The notes beneath the pieces were generated by a model. It had not been told where the DNA came from and made no database searches. It worked only from the letters and a program-made list of their open reading frames with translations. Shown piece by piece: positions 18,259 through 29,400 of a stretch of DNA of 54,439 nucleotides. The stretch's first letter is position 1. Every line of letters begins with the position of its first letter. The DNA comes from Acinetobacter bereziniae LMG 1003 = CIP 70.12 (GTDB lineage: Bacteria; Pseudomonadota; Gammaproteobacteria; Pseudomonadales; Moraxellaceae): NCBI RefSeq assembly GCF_000368925.1, contig NZ_KB849754.1, positions 285,628-340,066 of the forward strand, read 5' to 3'. Made by a program: the position numbers and the translations under genes.

Positions 18259-21200
18259 TCACATCTCAAGTCTTAATTGGTCAGCTTCATTTTCTTTTTC
18301 AATCGAAACTTCAGCAATAATTTTTTGGGTATTTTCGTTTTGCAGATCTTGATCAAATATTTCATTCACACAAGTTTCGACTAATTGTTCAGTCAAGTTT
18401 CTGCAGATCTCAAACTCTAAACCTTTAGGTTGTACGGTAGGGTAGCCGTCAATTAAAAATGAGTTTTTCATTTCATTTTCATTTGAAACTTTAGAGTACA
18501 AATAAGTCTCAAAATAACGAGCAAACATTTCGGTACTGGTCGCGTAATACGGCGTTGCACGATTTTCAGCACTGTCGATATTTAAACAGTCCTTTTTATA
18601 ACGCGATAGATTGTCACTAAAACGAATATCACCTACGTTAACTTCAACGTCTTGCGACTTATCAAAGAAGTTTTGCATTTGAGTATGAGGATTTTTAACT
18701 CCCTCAGGCATGTACTTCTCTACCAGGTTATAGAACTTGTATTTAGATGACTCTATCAAGTATTCAGATAGGTTTTGCGATAGTGTTTTTAAATCCACAT
18801 TCGCTGCGTTCGCAACACCTGTAATTTTTTCTTCCAAACCGGTTGTAGGTAAATGATGTTCTGGCTGGCGCATATCATTAAGTTTTTGCTGATAGCGCTC
18901 AAACGACTTAAAGCTTATAGCATTAATGTCAGTGTTAATTTTAGAGACAATGACATCCACCTTGTCTTGAACTGTACTGAAGAAAGATAGGTTTGTATCA
19001 GCTTTATATTCACGCTCATACTTCTTCAAGTACTCTTCAATTTTCTCAAACTGACGGCGAATGAGATCTTCATAGTGCTTTTGGTGCCAGTCAAAGAAGC
19101 TGTTTAAGGTTTTGCGCGTAGAATTAGGATAATTCTCTTTATTCTTAATCACTTCATCATGCATTGAATCAGCAACAGTGTGGTACGCCTTGATTGCAGT
19201 CTCAGCATTCTCATGAAGTACTTGACCGTAATTTTTCATTGGCTGAACTGGCTCATTCATCATCGCACGATGTACCTTTTCAAAAGCACGACCGGACTCA
19301 GTAACAGGGGAGTATCCAGCATCCAACATATTTGATAAGAAGTGTCGTGCACCTGGTATCTCAAAATTAGGGATGTCTTCATAATAGTCCTGAAGTACAG
19401 AACGATTCATTTGAGCGTGATTTTTATATACTTCCGCTTTTTCCAACATTCCCAAGTGTGCATCTAGCGCATGGCCATACTCATGAGCCAAACTTCCAGA
19501 TCCGCTATCACGAGTTAAGTTAACCACGTTCTTAGACAGTTCAAAATGCGCTGCAGATCCTTTAATTCCGCGTGAAGCCAAAGCAACACCCAAGTTCAAT
19601 AAACCATTGTTTGATTTAAAGCCCATGAGTTGTTTTAAGTCAGCCAATGAGTCATACACGGCATTAACCAACTGTTGAGCCACAGGACTAACTTTATTGC
19701 CTACTTCAACACCACGGATAGAAAAGTCATCTTTAAGCTTGAATGAATCCACATCGGCACCTTGGCGATGATCAGGACCAGTACGAGAGTAATTTAACAA
19801 TCCGTAAATACTTGATTGGACTTTTTCAGTCACAAAGCCATTTTCAAGTTTTTTCACTTCACTGGTAAATGACGGCAAACGTGGTGCTTTAGGTGTATTC
19901 ACAGCTTCAGTCGTTGCTTCTATAACTGGTGCAACAGGATCTTTAACATAAATAGGTGCAGATTCAGCTTTAACTAAACCACTTTCAATCGCACTTTTCA
20001 GAACGTATGGTTCAAGCACAGTTGAATATAAGCCAGTACGTTGCATGTTGCTGATCGCATCGCTCACATCTTTAGTGACTTTCGACTTACCGTAAAAATC
20101 AAAGATCTTACCTGTTGATAGAATCTCACTGAGTTCTTTATCAATCGTTTTTTCGATGATTTTCTCAAGCTGAACACTGATACCGCCTGTATGTTCTGGC
20201 ATAATGTAGTACTCATTCAAATTGCTAAGCAATTCGAAGTAGTTTTTGTAGTTGTTCTTGGTACCTTTACTATAAAGCCCGATATAGTCTTTACGTTGGC
20301 GATCAGTCATACCAAGACTTTCAGCAGATAAGCTTTTATTGTTTCTTACCGCATGAATCAACTCTTCTTGAGTATCTACCATCAAATTTCTGATGTTAGA
20401 AACAACAGCCACATACGCACGTAATTCTGTCGCTCGTTGGCTATCAAGCATCAACGCATTTTTAGAGAATAACGGTTTAGTTGGGCAGTAGTCATACATT
20501 GCCTTTACGAATATTTTGTCATCAATACCGAGTGGCGTATTGGTGTACCAAGCTTGGAATTCTTTATTTGCAACGATTTTTGCTTTTCGATAGTCCGTAG
20601 CTGTTTGATCGGCTGATGTCGCTGAAATATATTCCAATGAAATGTATTCACCGTAGCGATCTTTATGTGCACCGCCAAACTTGGCACCTACATCACCTAA
20701 GTACATAGCAGGGGAGTCACTTGGCTCTACCTTTACATCAACAGGCACATATTTGTCTTTTGGTACCAATTGATCGATAAACGTGAAGTCAGTAAACACA
20801 CGGTTTTGAAGTTGTAAGACATCTTCAACTGAGCGCATACTTTTAACAGGAAAAACGCACAGAGACTTGTAATCACCGTGAATATCGGACTTATCACCAA
20901 AAAGTTTAACCGATGCATATTCATTGTCGGTCGATGGCTTGATGGCCAAAAACAATTTGTGATTTTCAGTTTTGATATACGGCTTTATGTGTGCGGTTTG
21001 ATCGTATAGAGCACCAAGCGTATTCGTAATCAAAGTTTGGAAATGCAAACTTGCTAACTGTTTATTCTCAAAGTCAGTTTTGTGTTTAATCTGAATTTCA
21101 GGCAAGTTAGATAGTGCTAATTGCTCTAAAGTGGTACCGAAATTAACCTTAGATTCGATAGCATTTAAGATTTCGTGACTAAACTGGTCTACATCATCAA

Positions 21201-24200
21201 AACCAGTAATCAATTGATACTGATAGTCATGAGACGGTATACGAAGAAGCACGGCAGTTAATTGAGGCTCATAGTCCGTATCAACCATAAACAATTGCGG
21301 TGTTTCATCTTGTTGAGATGATTTGTTTAGCAACTTGTATTGGTGAACTTTAGGGTTGGAACCTACAAAATGCTCAGCATAAGCCTGTTTAATCGTATCT
21401 TGTAATGCTTTGACATGCTCAAGCATGACGGCATTGACTTCATTTAAAGCGGTTAAGGTTTTATATTTTTCTGCAAACGCCTCATTCACGGCGATCTGCT
21501 CTAACATAAATCTAGGCTGAATATCCTCAAGTTCTGGATTACCTACACGGTTTAATACAACACTAAATTTGAGCTTATTAATGAACGGATCAGGTTCACC
21601 ATTGATACCATTGCTAAAAAGTTCTTTAAGATCACTTTTCTGAAGTTTAGAGTTCACCAAATCAAACGGATGAACTTCTTCAAATGCCTGAACATCAAAA
21701 ACTTTGGTTAAGTTTTTAGGCATGATTGCTGTCTGGCCATCTACATGAGCGATAACATAGGTGTACGCTGGAGAGATGTTGCTCAGAAGCTCAGTGACTT
21801 CATTCGGTTTTTTATCGTAGCTAAGATCCTCAAACTTTTCGTATGTTGCAGAATTAAGATTGCTGATGAAATCTAATTTAGAGTTGAAATTAGATGGATG
21901 ATCAGAAATGTACTGGAACATCTTGTTTGGTAAAGACGTAAACACTTTATTGATTAAAGTTTGCTGACTATCTTTAGCTTTGAAGAAGTTGAGATCTGAC
22001 TCGTAATATTTTTCAAAAGTGAACTTAGCTGGAGGCATAAACGTCATGCTGTTGCGTGAAGTCGATAACTTAAACAAAGCATTCGCAGACGTTTTAACCG
22101 CATCTCTATCATTAAAGCCAGTAGCCTTATGTATATTGGCATCTAGGGAAACTGAATGCCCAATAAACGGCGCATTTTTGTCTTTATGATTGTAGAGGCG
22201 TATATACTGAAGATCATTCTTTTGAAACACGGTGATAAACATATCATGATCAGGGATCTTGATTGCGCCGTGGTGATCTTCATAGTGCTTTACAGCATTT
22301 TCTAGCTGAGTGTTAAAGTATTCAGATTCACTATTGAACTGTACGTTCTCTTCTTCAGCTGATAGCGAAAAATATTTAACGTTATTCTGAAAAGCTACAT
22401 TAGGTTTGAGAAGTTCCTTAATCACCTCAAATTCTTTTTGTACTTCAACATCAAATTTGCCAAAAACTGTACGCTGATTAATATCAATCAGGTTCAGATA
22501 GTTGAATAGCTGAATGTTGTTGTAGTTGTGGTTCGGTAGGGCAGTTTTGTTTAACTGGAGCTTACCATCTTCTAACTGCATGCTTTGGACTTGCTTCAAG
22601 TCATCTGCAGTCAGCTCTACACCAAAGACTTTCTTAGTTTCTTGTTTGAGCTCTTTATCTTCACCAGCAATCACTAAGGCAGCTATTTTTTTTGCCTTGT
22701 CATAATCGCCGTCTTCTAGATATAGGGTTTTCTCAACAAAATACTTGGCAATGTTCGCATACGCTTGATTTGTTGCTTTGTAGCCATCGGTAGACAATGA
22801 AAAATGTTTGTTTTCATCAAATTCATTTGATTTAACGGTTTTAACTTTTAAATCGTCAATGTCACCCGTTGGTTTAATCTGAACATAGATTTCATCTGCA
22901 GCGAGATCCATGTTCGAGACAAATAAGGTCGAATTTTTAGAATAAAACTGACGTTCGATACTCGACAACAGATCCTTTGCATCTTTGCGGTCTTCTTCCA
23001 TGTCAGACTGCATATCTTCAGCAATCGACTTGATGTTTTCGCCACGGTCATCCTTTGTGATAAATGACCAGTCTTGTTGCGGATATTTGGCTGTTAATGC
23101 CTTTTGGAAGCTTTGAACCTCAACAAAGCGATTGAACTGACGGTCCAGACTAAACCCATCTGTATGTGATGAAGTTTTAGCAAAAATATCCTCAGGAACA
23201 GAATCAGATTTAGTCTTACGATTGAAGTTTTCACTTGCATTTGGCACCAATAAATTACGGAATAAAATCTCATTTACACCGTTCTTTAAGAATGACGCAC
23301 TTTTAGTTTGTGATAGAGATTGTTTTAAAAATGCTTCATCAAAGTTTGATTCATCAAGAAGCCGAGTAAACTCTTCAAAATACGCTGAAGCTAATTTATC
23401 GTTATTAGCAAGATCAGCCGTGCACAGATCGCTTAACTCTAAACGCTGTGCATCTTGCTCTAGCTCTAACGGCGCAGAAAAATCACCAGCAACAAAATCA
23501 TTGATATTTTGCTCAACATAATTGTTCGTGCGTGACATCAACATATCAACTGCAGTTTCATTATTCACAAATTCCTGAAGCTCAGGCGTTTTAATTGAAA
23601 CCAATTGATTGTCGAATTGCTTAGACAGTAATTTGAACAGATCCGCTTTGTGTTGATTGCTTTCTACTTCAGATTCAAAACCTACAAATTTGCCGTTTTC
23701 ATCTTTAGCGTAGTAGAAGCTGTTTTTATTAAACAAAAAGGTATTTGTTGCAGACGTAATGCCAGATACCAAAGTTTCACTTTGCCATAAGACTTTTTTA
23801 ACTTCATTGTACTGTTTTGAGATCTCAACATTGTGTGTGTCGATTTCGTCAGAGATCGCTTGAATATCATCTACGCTGAAGTTTTTTGTTTGTGTAGCTG
23901 AGCGCACGACATCTTGAATTTCAGCATATTTCTGATTTAGATAATCACTATATTGCTTCTCAATTTGTTGAGCTTGTTCAGTAGCCTTAGGAATGACATA
24001 GACATCCAAGATCTGTCTAATTTCAAGCATAGACGGCGCGAAATCACGCACCTTGTCATTGCCTCTTGCATCCAATAATTCTTCAGGAAACTTTAAGAGC
24101 TCTTTAAGTACGGCAACATCATCAATTTCTGGAGTAGGGAGGTCATTTGCAATGTTGAGTAGATCAGACTCAGTAATAGATGCCTTCTCAGTTGCCTCAA

Positions 24201-25485
24201 AATTAACATCAAGGTCATTCAAGATCTCGTTAACATTTGATTCATTGAGTTGTTCTTCTAGTTTACGCTGTTTGATTTCAGCAGATTGGTGATCATAGAG
24301 CGCATTAAACTTAGGAACGATGTTTACAGAGAATTCAGAGAACTCTTGGCTCAGATCGGCAAAGAAAACTTTACCTGTTGGCATCTGGCGTACCATTTGT
24401 TGTAAGACATCATGGCGAAGCATGGCAGCGTCATACACCATCTTATCTACAAGGCGTGTTTCAATACCTTGTTTAGACGCCATCCATGTGCCGTGTTCAT
24501 CTTTATAAAAAGCTGGAATACCTTGTTTAGCTGATTCTAATAGCTTTGGATACGGCAATTGCTGTTGATTAAACACACGGTCTATCACAACAAGATCAGA
24601 AGCTAATTTTTGTACATAAGCATCAACATCTTTAAAGCTCATGTTAAACATTCTGTTGCCACGGCCATGCTCAATCAGCTGATTAAAAGTGGACTCGTAT
24701 TCATGAGCAAAATGCACCAGGTTAATATTGTCATTTAACCCCAATGCTTCATACGGATCATGAGCAAAGATTTCAGGAATATGGCGCAAGTCATCAATAA
24801 TCAGTAACGAACCATCTTTTTCGTAATTGACGGGTACTGCAAATGGAGACAACTTAATTTTGGCTAGATTATCTAGACTTTCGCCACTGGCCATCGCCGA
24901 TTCTTCATCTAGATAGACTTTAGAGAAGATATTTTCATAGCCATAATCTTGAAGACGATTAAAAGGAATTTTTGAAGACTGAAATTGAGCCAAGTAGGAT
25001 TTGTTCGATTCCTGAAGACTGGTTTTCAGCGTATCAAGGATATTAGATCCATTGTTTAGCTTACTGACATACACTTCAGGGAAAGCAGAAAGGCGTTCGG
25101 TCGCTGATGCGAAGTAACTTTTCCAGTTCGGAATGTTCTTCTTAAACGGTAGATTGGTGAGATAAATATCTTCTTGCTTAGTCGGTACTTTCATATCGTT
25201 GGTAAACGCTGGAAAGACCTTCTGAAGATCGTTTAGATCGATACCAGACTTTGCCGGGTTCTTATAGTAGTACGCATGAATACCATCATCATTTTGCACT
25301 TCATAAAAATGGGCATCCATTAACACTTGTTCAAATTGCTTAGAACTGTTTTGTTCAATAGATTTTTTGAATTGCTCAAATTCATTAACAACAAGCATCG
25401 CCGTTTTTGGGCGAAAATTGTTGGCTGGCGATACTACAAGACGCGCACCAAGACCAGTTAAATTAGGCCATTTAACTTCATTCAC
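18259..25485 (-). CDS. Giant polyvalent protein with LPD1-like domain (A)
   Basis: About 2408 residues. I prefer the GTG start at 25485, because GGAG lies 8 bases upstream and the product then opens with VNEVKWPNLTGLGARLVV, aligned with the starts of the other giants; a frame to ATG 25515 adds 10 residues. Its N-terminal 250 residues resemble those of giant B. Near residue 1960-2010 is an LPD1-like region: GVALASRG, AAHFELSKNVVNLTRDSG and HEYGHALD (HExxH). Such domains occur in very large phage and plasmid proteins linked to anti-defence and genome delivery. A GA-x-KDRYG motif (GGAHKDRYGEY) precedes it, also typical. No signal peptide or membrane helix. Most of the length is helical and unrecognised. 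Whether the HExxH is catalytic is unknown. Confidence 0.8.
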   Translation of the reverse strand: MNEVKWPNLTGLGARLVVSPANNFRPKTAMLVVNEFEQFKKSIEQNSSKQFEQVLMDAHFYEVQNDDGIHAYYYKNPAKSGIDLNDLQKVFPAFTNDMKVPTKQEDIYLTNLPFKKNIPNWKSYFASATERLSAFPEVYVSKLNNGSNILDTLKTSLQESNKSYLAQFQSSKIPFNRLQDYGYENIFSKVYLDEESAMASGESLDNLAKIKLSPFAVPVNYEKDGSLLIIDDLRHIPEIFAHDPYEALGLNDNINLVHFAHEYESTFNQLIEHGRGNRMFNMSFKDVDAYVQKLASDLVVIDRVFNQQQLPYPKLLESAKQGIPAFYKDEHGTWMASKQGIETRLVDKMVYDAAMLRHDVLQQMVRQMPTGKVFFADLSQEFSEFSVNIVPKFNALYDHQSAEIKQRKLEEQLNESNVNEILNDLDVNFEATEKASITESDLLNIANDLPTPEIDDVAVLKELLKFPEELLDARGNDKVRDFAPSMLEIRQILDVYVIPKATEQAQQIEKQYSDYLNQKYAEIQDVVRSATQTKNFSVDDIQAISDEIDTHNVEISKQYNEVKKVLWQSETLVSGITSATNTFLFNKNSFYYAKDENGKFVGFESEVESNQHKADLFKLLSKQFDNQLVSIKTPELQEFVNNETAVDMLMSRTNNYVEQNINDFVAGDFSAPLELEQDAQRLELSDLCTADLANNDKLASAYFEEFTRLLDESNFDEAFLKQSLSQTKSASFLKNGVNEILFRNLLVPNASENFNRKTKSDSVPEDIFAKTSSHTDGFSLDRQFNRFVEVQSFQKALTAKYPQQDWSFITKDDRGENIKSIAEDMQSDMEEDRKDAKDLLSSIERQFYSKNSTLFVSNMDLAADEIYVQIKPTGDIDDLKVKTVKSNEFDENKHFSLSTDGYKATNQAYANIAKYFVEKTLYLEDGDYDKAKKIAALVIAGEDKELKQETKKVFGVELTADDLKQVQSMQLEDGKLQLNKTALPNHNYNNIQLFNYLNLIDINQRTVFGKFDVEVQKEFEVIKELLKPNVAFQNNVKYFSLSAEEENVQFNSESEYFNTQLENAVKHYEDHHGAIKIPDHDMFITVFQKNDLQYIRLYNHKDKNAPFIGHSVSLDANIHKATGFNDRDAVKTSANALFKLSTSRNSMTFMPPAKFTFEKYYESDLNFFKAKDSQQTLINKVFTSLPNKMFQYISDHPSNFNSKLDFISNLNSATYEKFEDLSYDKKPNEVTELLSNISPAYTYVIAHVDGQTAIMPKNLTKVFDVQAFEEVHPFDLVNSKLQKSDLKELFSNGINGEPDPFINKLKFSVVLNRVGNPELEDIQPRFMLEQIAVNEAFAEKYKTLTALNEVNAVMLEHVKALQDTIKQAYAEHFVGSNPKVHQYKLLNKSSQQDETPQLFMVDTDYEPQLTAVLLRIPSHDYQYQLITGFDDVDQFSHEILNAIESKVNFGTTLEQLALSNLPEIQIKHKTDFENKQLASLHFQTLITNTLGALYDQTAHIKPYIKTENHKLFLAIKPSTDNEYASVKLFGDKSDIHGDYKSLCVFPVKSMRSVEDVLQLQNRVFTDFTFIDQLVPKDKYVPVDVKVEPSDSPAMYLGDVGAKFGGAHKDRYGEYISLEYISATSADQTATDYRKAKIVANKEFQAWYTNTPLGIDDKIFVKAMYDYCPTKPLFSKNALMLDSQRATELRAYVAVVSNIRNLMVDTQEELIHAVRNNKSLSAESLGMTDRQRKDYIGLYSKGTKNNYKNYFELLSNLNEYYIMPEHTGGISVQLEKIIEKTIDKELSEILSTGKIFDFYGKSKVTKDVSDAISNMQRTGLYSTVLEPYVLKSAIESGLVKAESAPIYVKDPVAPVIEATTEAVNTPKAPRLPSFTSEVKKLENGFVTEKVQSSIYGLLNYSRTGPDHRQGADVDSFKLKDDFSIRGVEVGNKVSPVAQQLVNAVYDSLADLKQLMGFKSNNGLLNLGVALASRGIKGSAAHFELSKNVVNLTRDSGSGSLAHEYGHALDAHLGMLEKAEVYKNHAQMNRSVLQDYYEDIPNFEIPGARHFLSNMLDAGYSPVTESGRAFEKVHRAMMNEPVQPMKNYGQVLHENAETAIKAYHTVADSMHDEVIKNKENYPNSTRKTLNSFFDWHQKHYEDLIRRQFEKIEEYLKKYEREYKADTNLSFFSTVQDKVDVIVSKINTDINAISFKSFERYQQKLNDMRQPEHHLPTTGLEEKITGVANAANVDLKTLSQNLSEYLIESSKYKFYNLVEKYMPEGVKNPHTQMQNFFDKSQDVEVNVGDIRFSDNLSRYKKDCLNIDSAENRATPYYATSTEMFARYFETYLYSKVSNENEMKNSFLIDGYPTVQPKGLEFEICRNLTEQLVETCVNEIFDQDLQNENTQKIIAEVSIEKENEADQLRLEM

Positions 25486-25615
25486 TTTATAGTCTCCTAC
25501 TTGGTCACATAGCATGATCCAAGACTTTAAAACGACTCTTACGAGTACTTATATGTGCTTATATTAAACTAAAAAATTAACTTTGAGGGAGGGTTTAGGC
25601 GTTATTCTTTAAAAT

Positions 25616-25625
25616 AGTATATACC
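25616..25625. promoter_or_regulatory. RGTATATACY palindrome upstream of giant A
   Basis: Sequence AGTATATACC, about 131 bases upstream of the GTG start. Read on the minus strand, TTTAAA and TATATA lie 17 bases apart here, so the palindrome may overlap the -10 box of the promoter. Confidence 0.5.
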
Positions 25626-25699
25626 GAGTAAATAGCACTGTTTAAATACCTATCATTTTTAATAAAACCATCTAAAACCGTGCACTATTCTTTCTTTTT

Positions 25700-25732
25700 T
25701 TATAAATAAAAATGCCACCGTATAGGTGACAT
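25700..25732 (-). terminator. Rho-independent terminator (minus strand)
   Basis: On the minus strand ATGTCACC / GGTGGCAT form an 8-bp stem with one G-T pair and a 5-base loop, followed by a T-rich tract. It ends the gene at 25751. Confidence 0.75.
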
Positions 25733-25750
25733 CTTGCTTAAAGCTGATGG

Positions 25751-26410
25751 TTACATTTTAACAAATTCGTTTTTAGCGAGTTCGTCTGGTTGGGTGCCAT
25801 CTTCTACACCTACAATAATTCCAGTACCACGAATAAAGTAGCCACTATTATTCGGATATTGGACCAAGGTAACATTATGCTCAAGGTTACTTTCTAAAAA
25901 GGTAGTGCCGTATCCCCAAAACTTATTTAAGCCTTGCCATGGAGCATCCTTAATATAATTGTTTTGGGCATATTGAATGGTGTATTGACCAATTGGAAGA
26001 GATATATTGACAGTTTGCTTTTTGGGTACCTGAACAACGGCTCGTAACCTTTTAGTGGCCTTATCTCGAATGATAAACACAGTATCAACATTTTGAGATT
26101 CCATTGAAACAGGACCAAAATGTTGTGTGTTTTCCATACTGGAAACATTAATCACTTCTTTTTTAAATGGCATGGCTGCACTATTGGCTACCATTTTTTG
26201 ATGTTCAGCATAGTCTTTTGCCATTTGTAGACCGTTTTCAGGTTCATTCGGTTGGCCTGGATTGGCTGACTCTACTGATTGAGCTTGTTTCGATATTGCC
26301 CGTGTAGCACTTTGAGCAAAGAGATCGACCAATCCGAAATGATTAGCCACAGATATAATTGCAACTGCTAGACCAAAACCAGCAAATTGCTTTGGAATTG
26401 CTATTGCCAT
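25751..26410 (-). CDS. Unknown protein with N-terminal membrane anchor
   Basis: Start placed at the ATG at 26410, 6 bases after a GGGGG ribosome-binding site; the frame extends 6 codons upstream without one. The 219-residue product has one hydrophobic helix (about residues 9-28) and an exported C-terminal domain of alternating strands (VFIIRDKATKRLRAVVQVP, then PIGQYTIQYAQ and a WGYGTTF element) that looks beta-sandwich-like. This strand pattern is seen in many uncharacterised envelope proteins; no function can be given. It lies after the terminator of giant B, so it depends on read-through or its own promoter. Confidence 0.65.
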   Translation of the reverse strand: MAIAIPKQFAGFGLAVAIISVANHFGLVDLFAQSATRAISKQAQSVESANPGQPNEPENGLQMAKDYAEHQKMVANSAAMPFKKEVINVSSMENTQHFGPVSMESQNVDTVFIIRDKATKRLRAVVQVPKKQTVNISLPIGQYTIQYAQNNYIKDAPWQGLNKFWGYGTTFLESNLEHNVTLVQYPNNSGYFIRGTGIIVGVEDGTQPDELAKNEFVKM

Positions 26411-26442
26411 AGTGCCCCCTGATTCCATTTATAAGATTTAAA

Positions 26443-26476
26443 TAAAAAAAAGATGCCACCCACAGGGGATAGCATC
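26443..26476 (-). terminator. Rho-independent terminator after giant B (minus strand)
   Basis: On the minus strand GATGCTATCCC / GGGTGGCATC pair with two G-T wobbles and a short loop, followed by seven T. It lies 18 bases after the stop of giant B. Confidence 0.85.
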
Positions 26477-26493
26477 CAAGATCTCAAAATTGC

Positions 26494-29400
26494 TTATAGT
26501 GCCAATTCAGGATCGCTATTCTTTTGTTTGCTTAATTCTGGATCTGCTTGTACTTCAATGTTGGTCATGAGCTTAGTCCAATATTCATCGTATTCAGCTT
26601 GTGACATCTCATTAATGACTTCATTCCATTTAACTAGGTTCTCATGTTGATCTGTACCCGGTTGGAAGAAGTGCATTGCATTTCTGACATACTGCTGATG
26701 ATCAGCAAAACGCAGTTCAGCAATATTTTCCTGAATATAGTCCAGGCCTTTCACCGTAAATTCGCGAATCTCCTTCATGATTGCATCTTTTTCTATACCA
26801 TGCGGTTGAGTTACAGAAGATGAACCACCTTCAGGACATGGGTAAACAAGCCAATCATTACGCAAGTTCATTTCTGCTAAGGTCACTTGTAAGTACTGCT
26901 CACCACTACGGGCAAACATTTCATGTGCGGTCGTCCAATACGGCTTCTTAGCACTTGTTAAGCCCTCTAATACCATCGCATTTTTGTAGAAATCAGTTTT
27001 TAGCTGAGATTGATTAGTTGATGTTAAGCGATCGTTCGTCTGTAAGCTTAAAGAAATTAACTTTAAGTGTTCATCTGACAATGGTTTAGGGCTGTTTTCT
27101 TTGATGAAGTCGAGTGCACATATCGCAAACTGACTACGCAACATTTGTCGATAATCACGGAATACAACTGATCTAAAGACTGTACTGTTCGCTGCACCAA
27201 GTACTTGCGCTGCAAAGACACGATCATGATCAATTTCAGAACGAGATTGCGAGATATATTTGTTGAGCTCAGTCCGTGGGATTGGATACTCATTTTCAGA
27301 CAAGAACTTATGCAAGCCTTGGGCAACGTGCATATAACGTCTATGTTGTATGGCGTCCTTTTGGAAAAGTTCAGGATCTTCATGACGATTAGCGAAGTTA
27401 ATCAATGAAGATAGTTCAGTATGCAACTTGCCACGTTCCGCAATAAACGTATTAATTTTCTCTTTTATGCTGTCTCTATCTGGCGTAAACAAATCAACAA
27501 TGTCAGGTTGATCTACCAATGTTTTATCCAAAATCGTTTTGATGCTGGTTTCATAAAACTTGACTTGATTCTCAAGATTCGTGCGAAGTACTTCTATCGA
27601 GTCATCCTTTTTCATTGGCAAGTAATACATCGCTTGATTTACTTTGGCTGCAGCTTGCAACAAATCTTGGTTAATGTTGGCATACTTCTCAGACTTAATG
27701 TTATTCAATTCTGCAAAACGAGTTAGATAAGGCTGTACGTTTTCCATCATCATTTTTGGTTGATTGCGTGTCATCGCACTAAAAATGAGATGGTCATAGG
27801 CATGGAAAAATTCATGACCAAACGAGCCAAAACCTGAATTCTTGGTTAAGTTAATCACACGGTTAGATGGCTCGTAATGTGCCATCGCAGCGGAACGTCC
27901 ACGCGAACCAAAAGCAACACCCAACATACCGTTAAAGCCAACAAATTTCGGATCTATATCAAGTGCCTTAGCAAGAGCGAAACAACCGTCATATGCGTTA
28001 TTTAATGCGATTTGACGATCGCTCTGGTTCAAGTACTCGCCAAACTCTACGGCTTTAAATCCAAAGGTCGCTTGCAAGGTATGTGCTGTAACATCTTGGC
28101 CATTACGTGAAGCAATGTTTTCCGTCACAACCACATCACTGAGCTTGAATGCCTTACGCATAGTACGAGGCTTAGCATACTCTTTGAATAGGGCATCTAA
28201 GGTACTCGCCGTGTCATCTACAATGTTCGATACATTCTTTTCAGATAACGAGACTTCTTGAGTATCATCATTCTCTGCAGTTGCGTCTTTGGTTTTTTTA
28301 GCAGTTAACAGATCCATTACTTGTTCAGATAGACCAGCATCAGATCTGCTAAATAGCGTACTCGAATCTATAATGTTGCCACTTCTAAAAGTAACAGTCG
28401 CTTTTACTTTGTCTTGGAACGGTTTGGCATCAATCGCACTACGTATTTTTTTATAGATAGAGTAGGTGCCTTTAACTGGCGGTAACTCTTTCCGTAAATG
28501 ATGAAGTGCTTCAGTGAGCGTTTTACGTGCTTCACTACTATCGGTTTTCGCCAATTCAGAACTAATAATCATGTCAGTGGCAGCATATTCAGCATAGCTT
28601 TCTACCAATGAAAATAATGACCGATCTAATGATTTAAACGCCGTGAACAGATCTTTGTCTTCATTCAAACGAACGTATAAATCACATGCATTAGGAATAA
28701 ATTCACGAACTGTTTTTGCTTCCATTAAAGCATCACGCATACTTAAAACAGCGTCATAGTATCCAGCACCTACTTTTTTAAACTGTTCTTCAGTGGCATT
28801 TTCAAGCGGATAACGTGGCTGATCATTCGTCATCTTGCGTACAGCGTCAGTCAGCAAGTGAATGTAAATATCTCGACCAGCTTCTTTTGCTTGTAAAACC
28901 GATTCCTTTTTCCAAATTTTGTCACGCGTAATTAGGTTTTTGACTTGCAAAAGCGACATATCTTGAATCTGACTGAGCGATAAACGTGGACCATACAGAT
29001 CCTTTTTCGCACCAGGCATTTTCATACCCGTATCTTCAATAAGTCCAACTTCAGAACGTGACTCAGTGGCTTTCGGTTTGGTTGTTTTTGGCTCTTTTGG
29101 TGCTTCAGCTTCAGGCTTACCCTCAGACTCAAACAGTGATGTTTGCTCTGGAGCAACTGGCTCAGTCGGCTCTACAACTTCTACCGTTGCTTCCTGTACT
29201 TCTGGTTCAGTAGGCTTTTGAACTTCAGGTTCAGTTACGATCGGTTCTTCAACCAATGGTTCTTGGGCAACTTCTACAACAGGTGCGCTTTGAACCATAT
29301 GTTCAGGTTTATATACTTGATCGCGAGACTTAAATAATTCTGCTTTTTTGAATGATTTTGCAAAATCAGTAATTAAGAAGTTCTTAGAGTTCGGGTGCTT

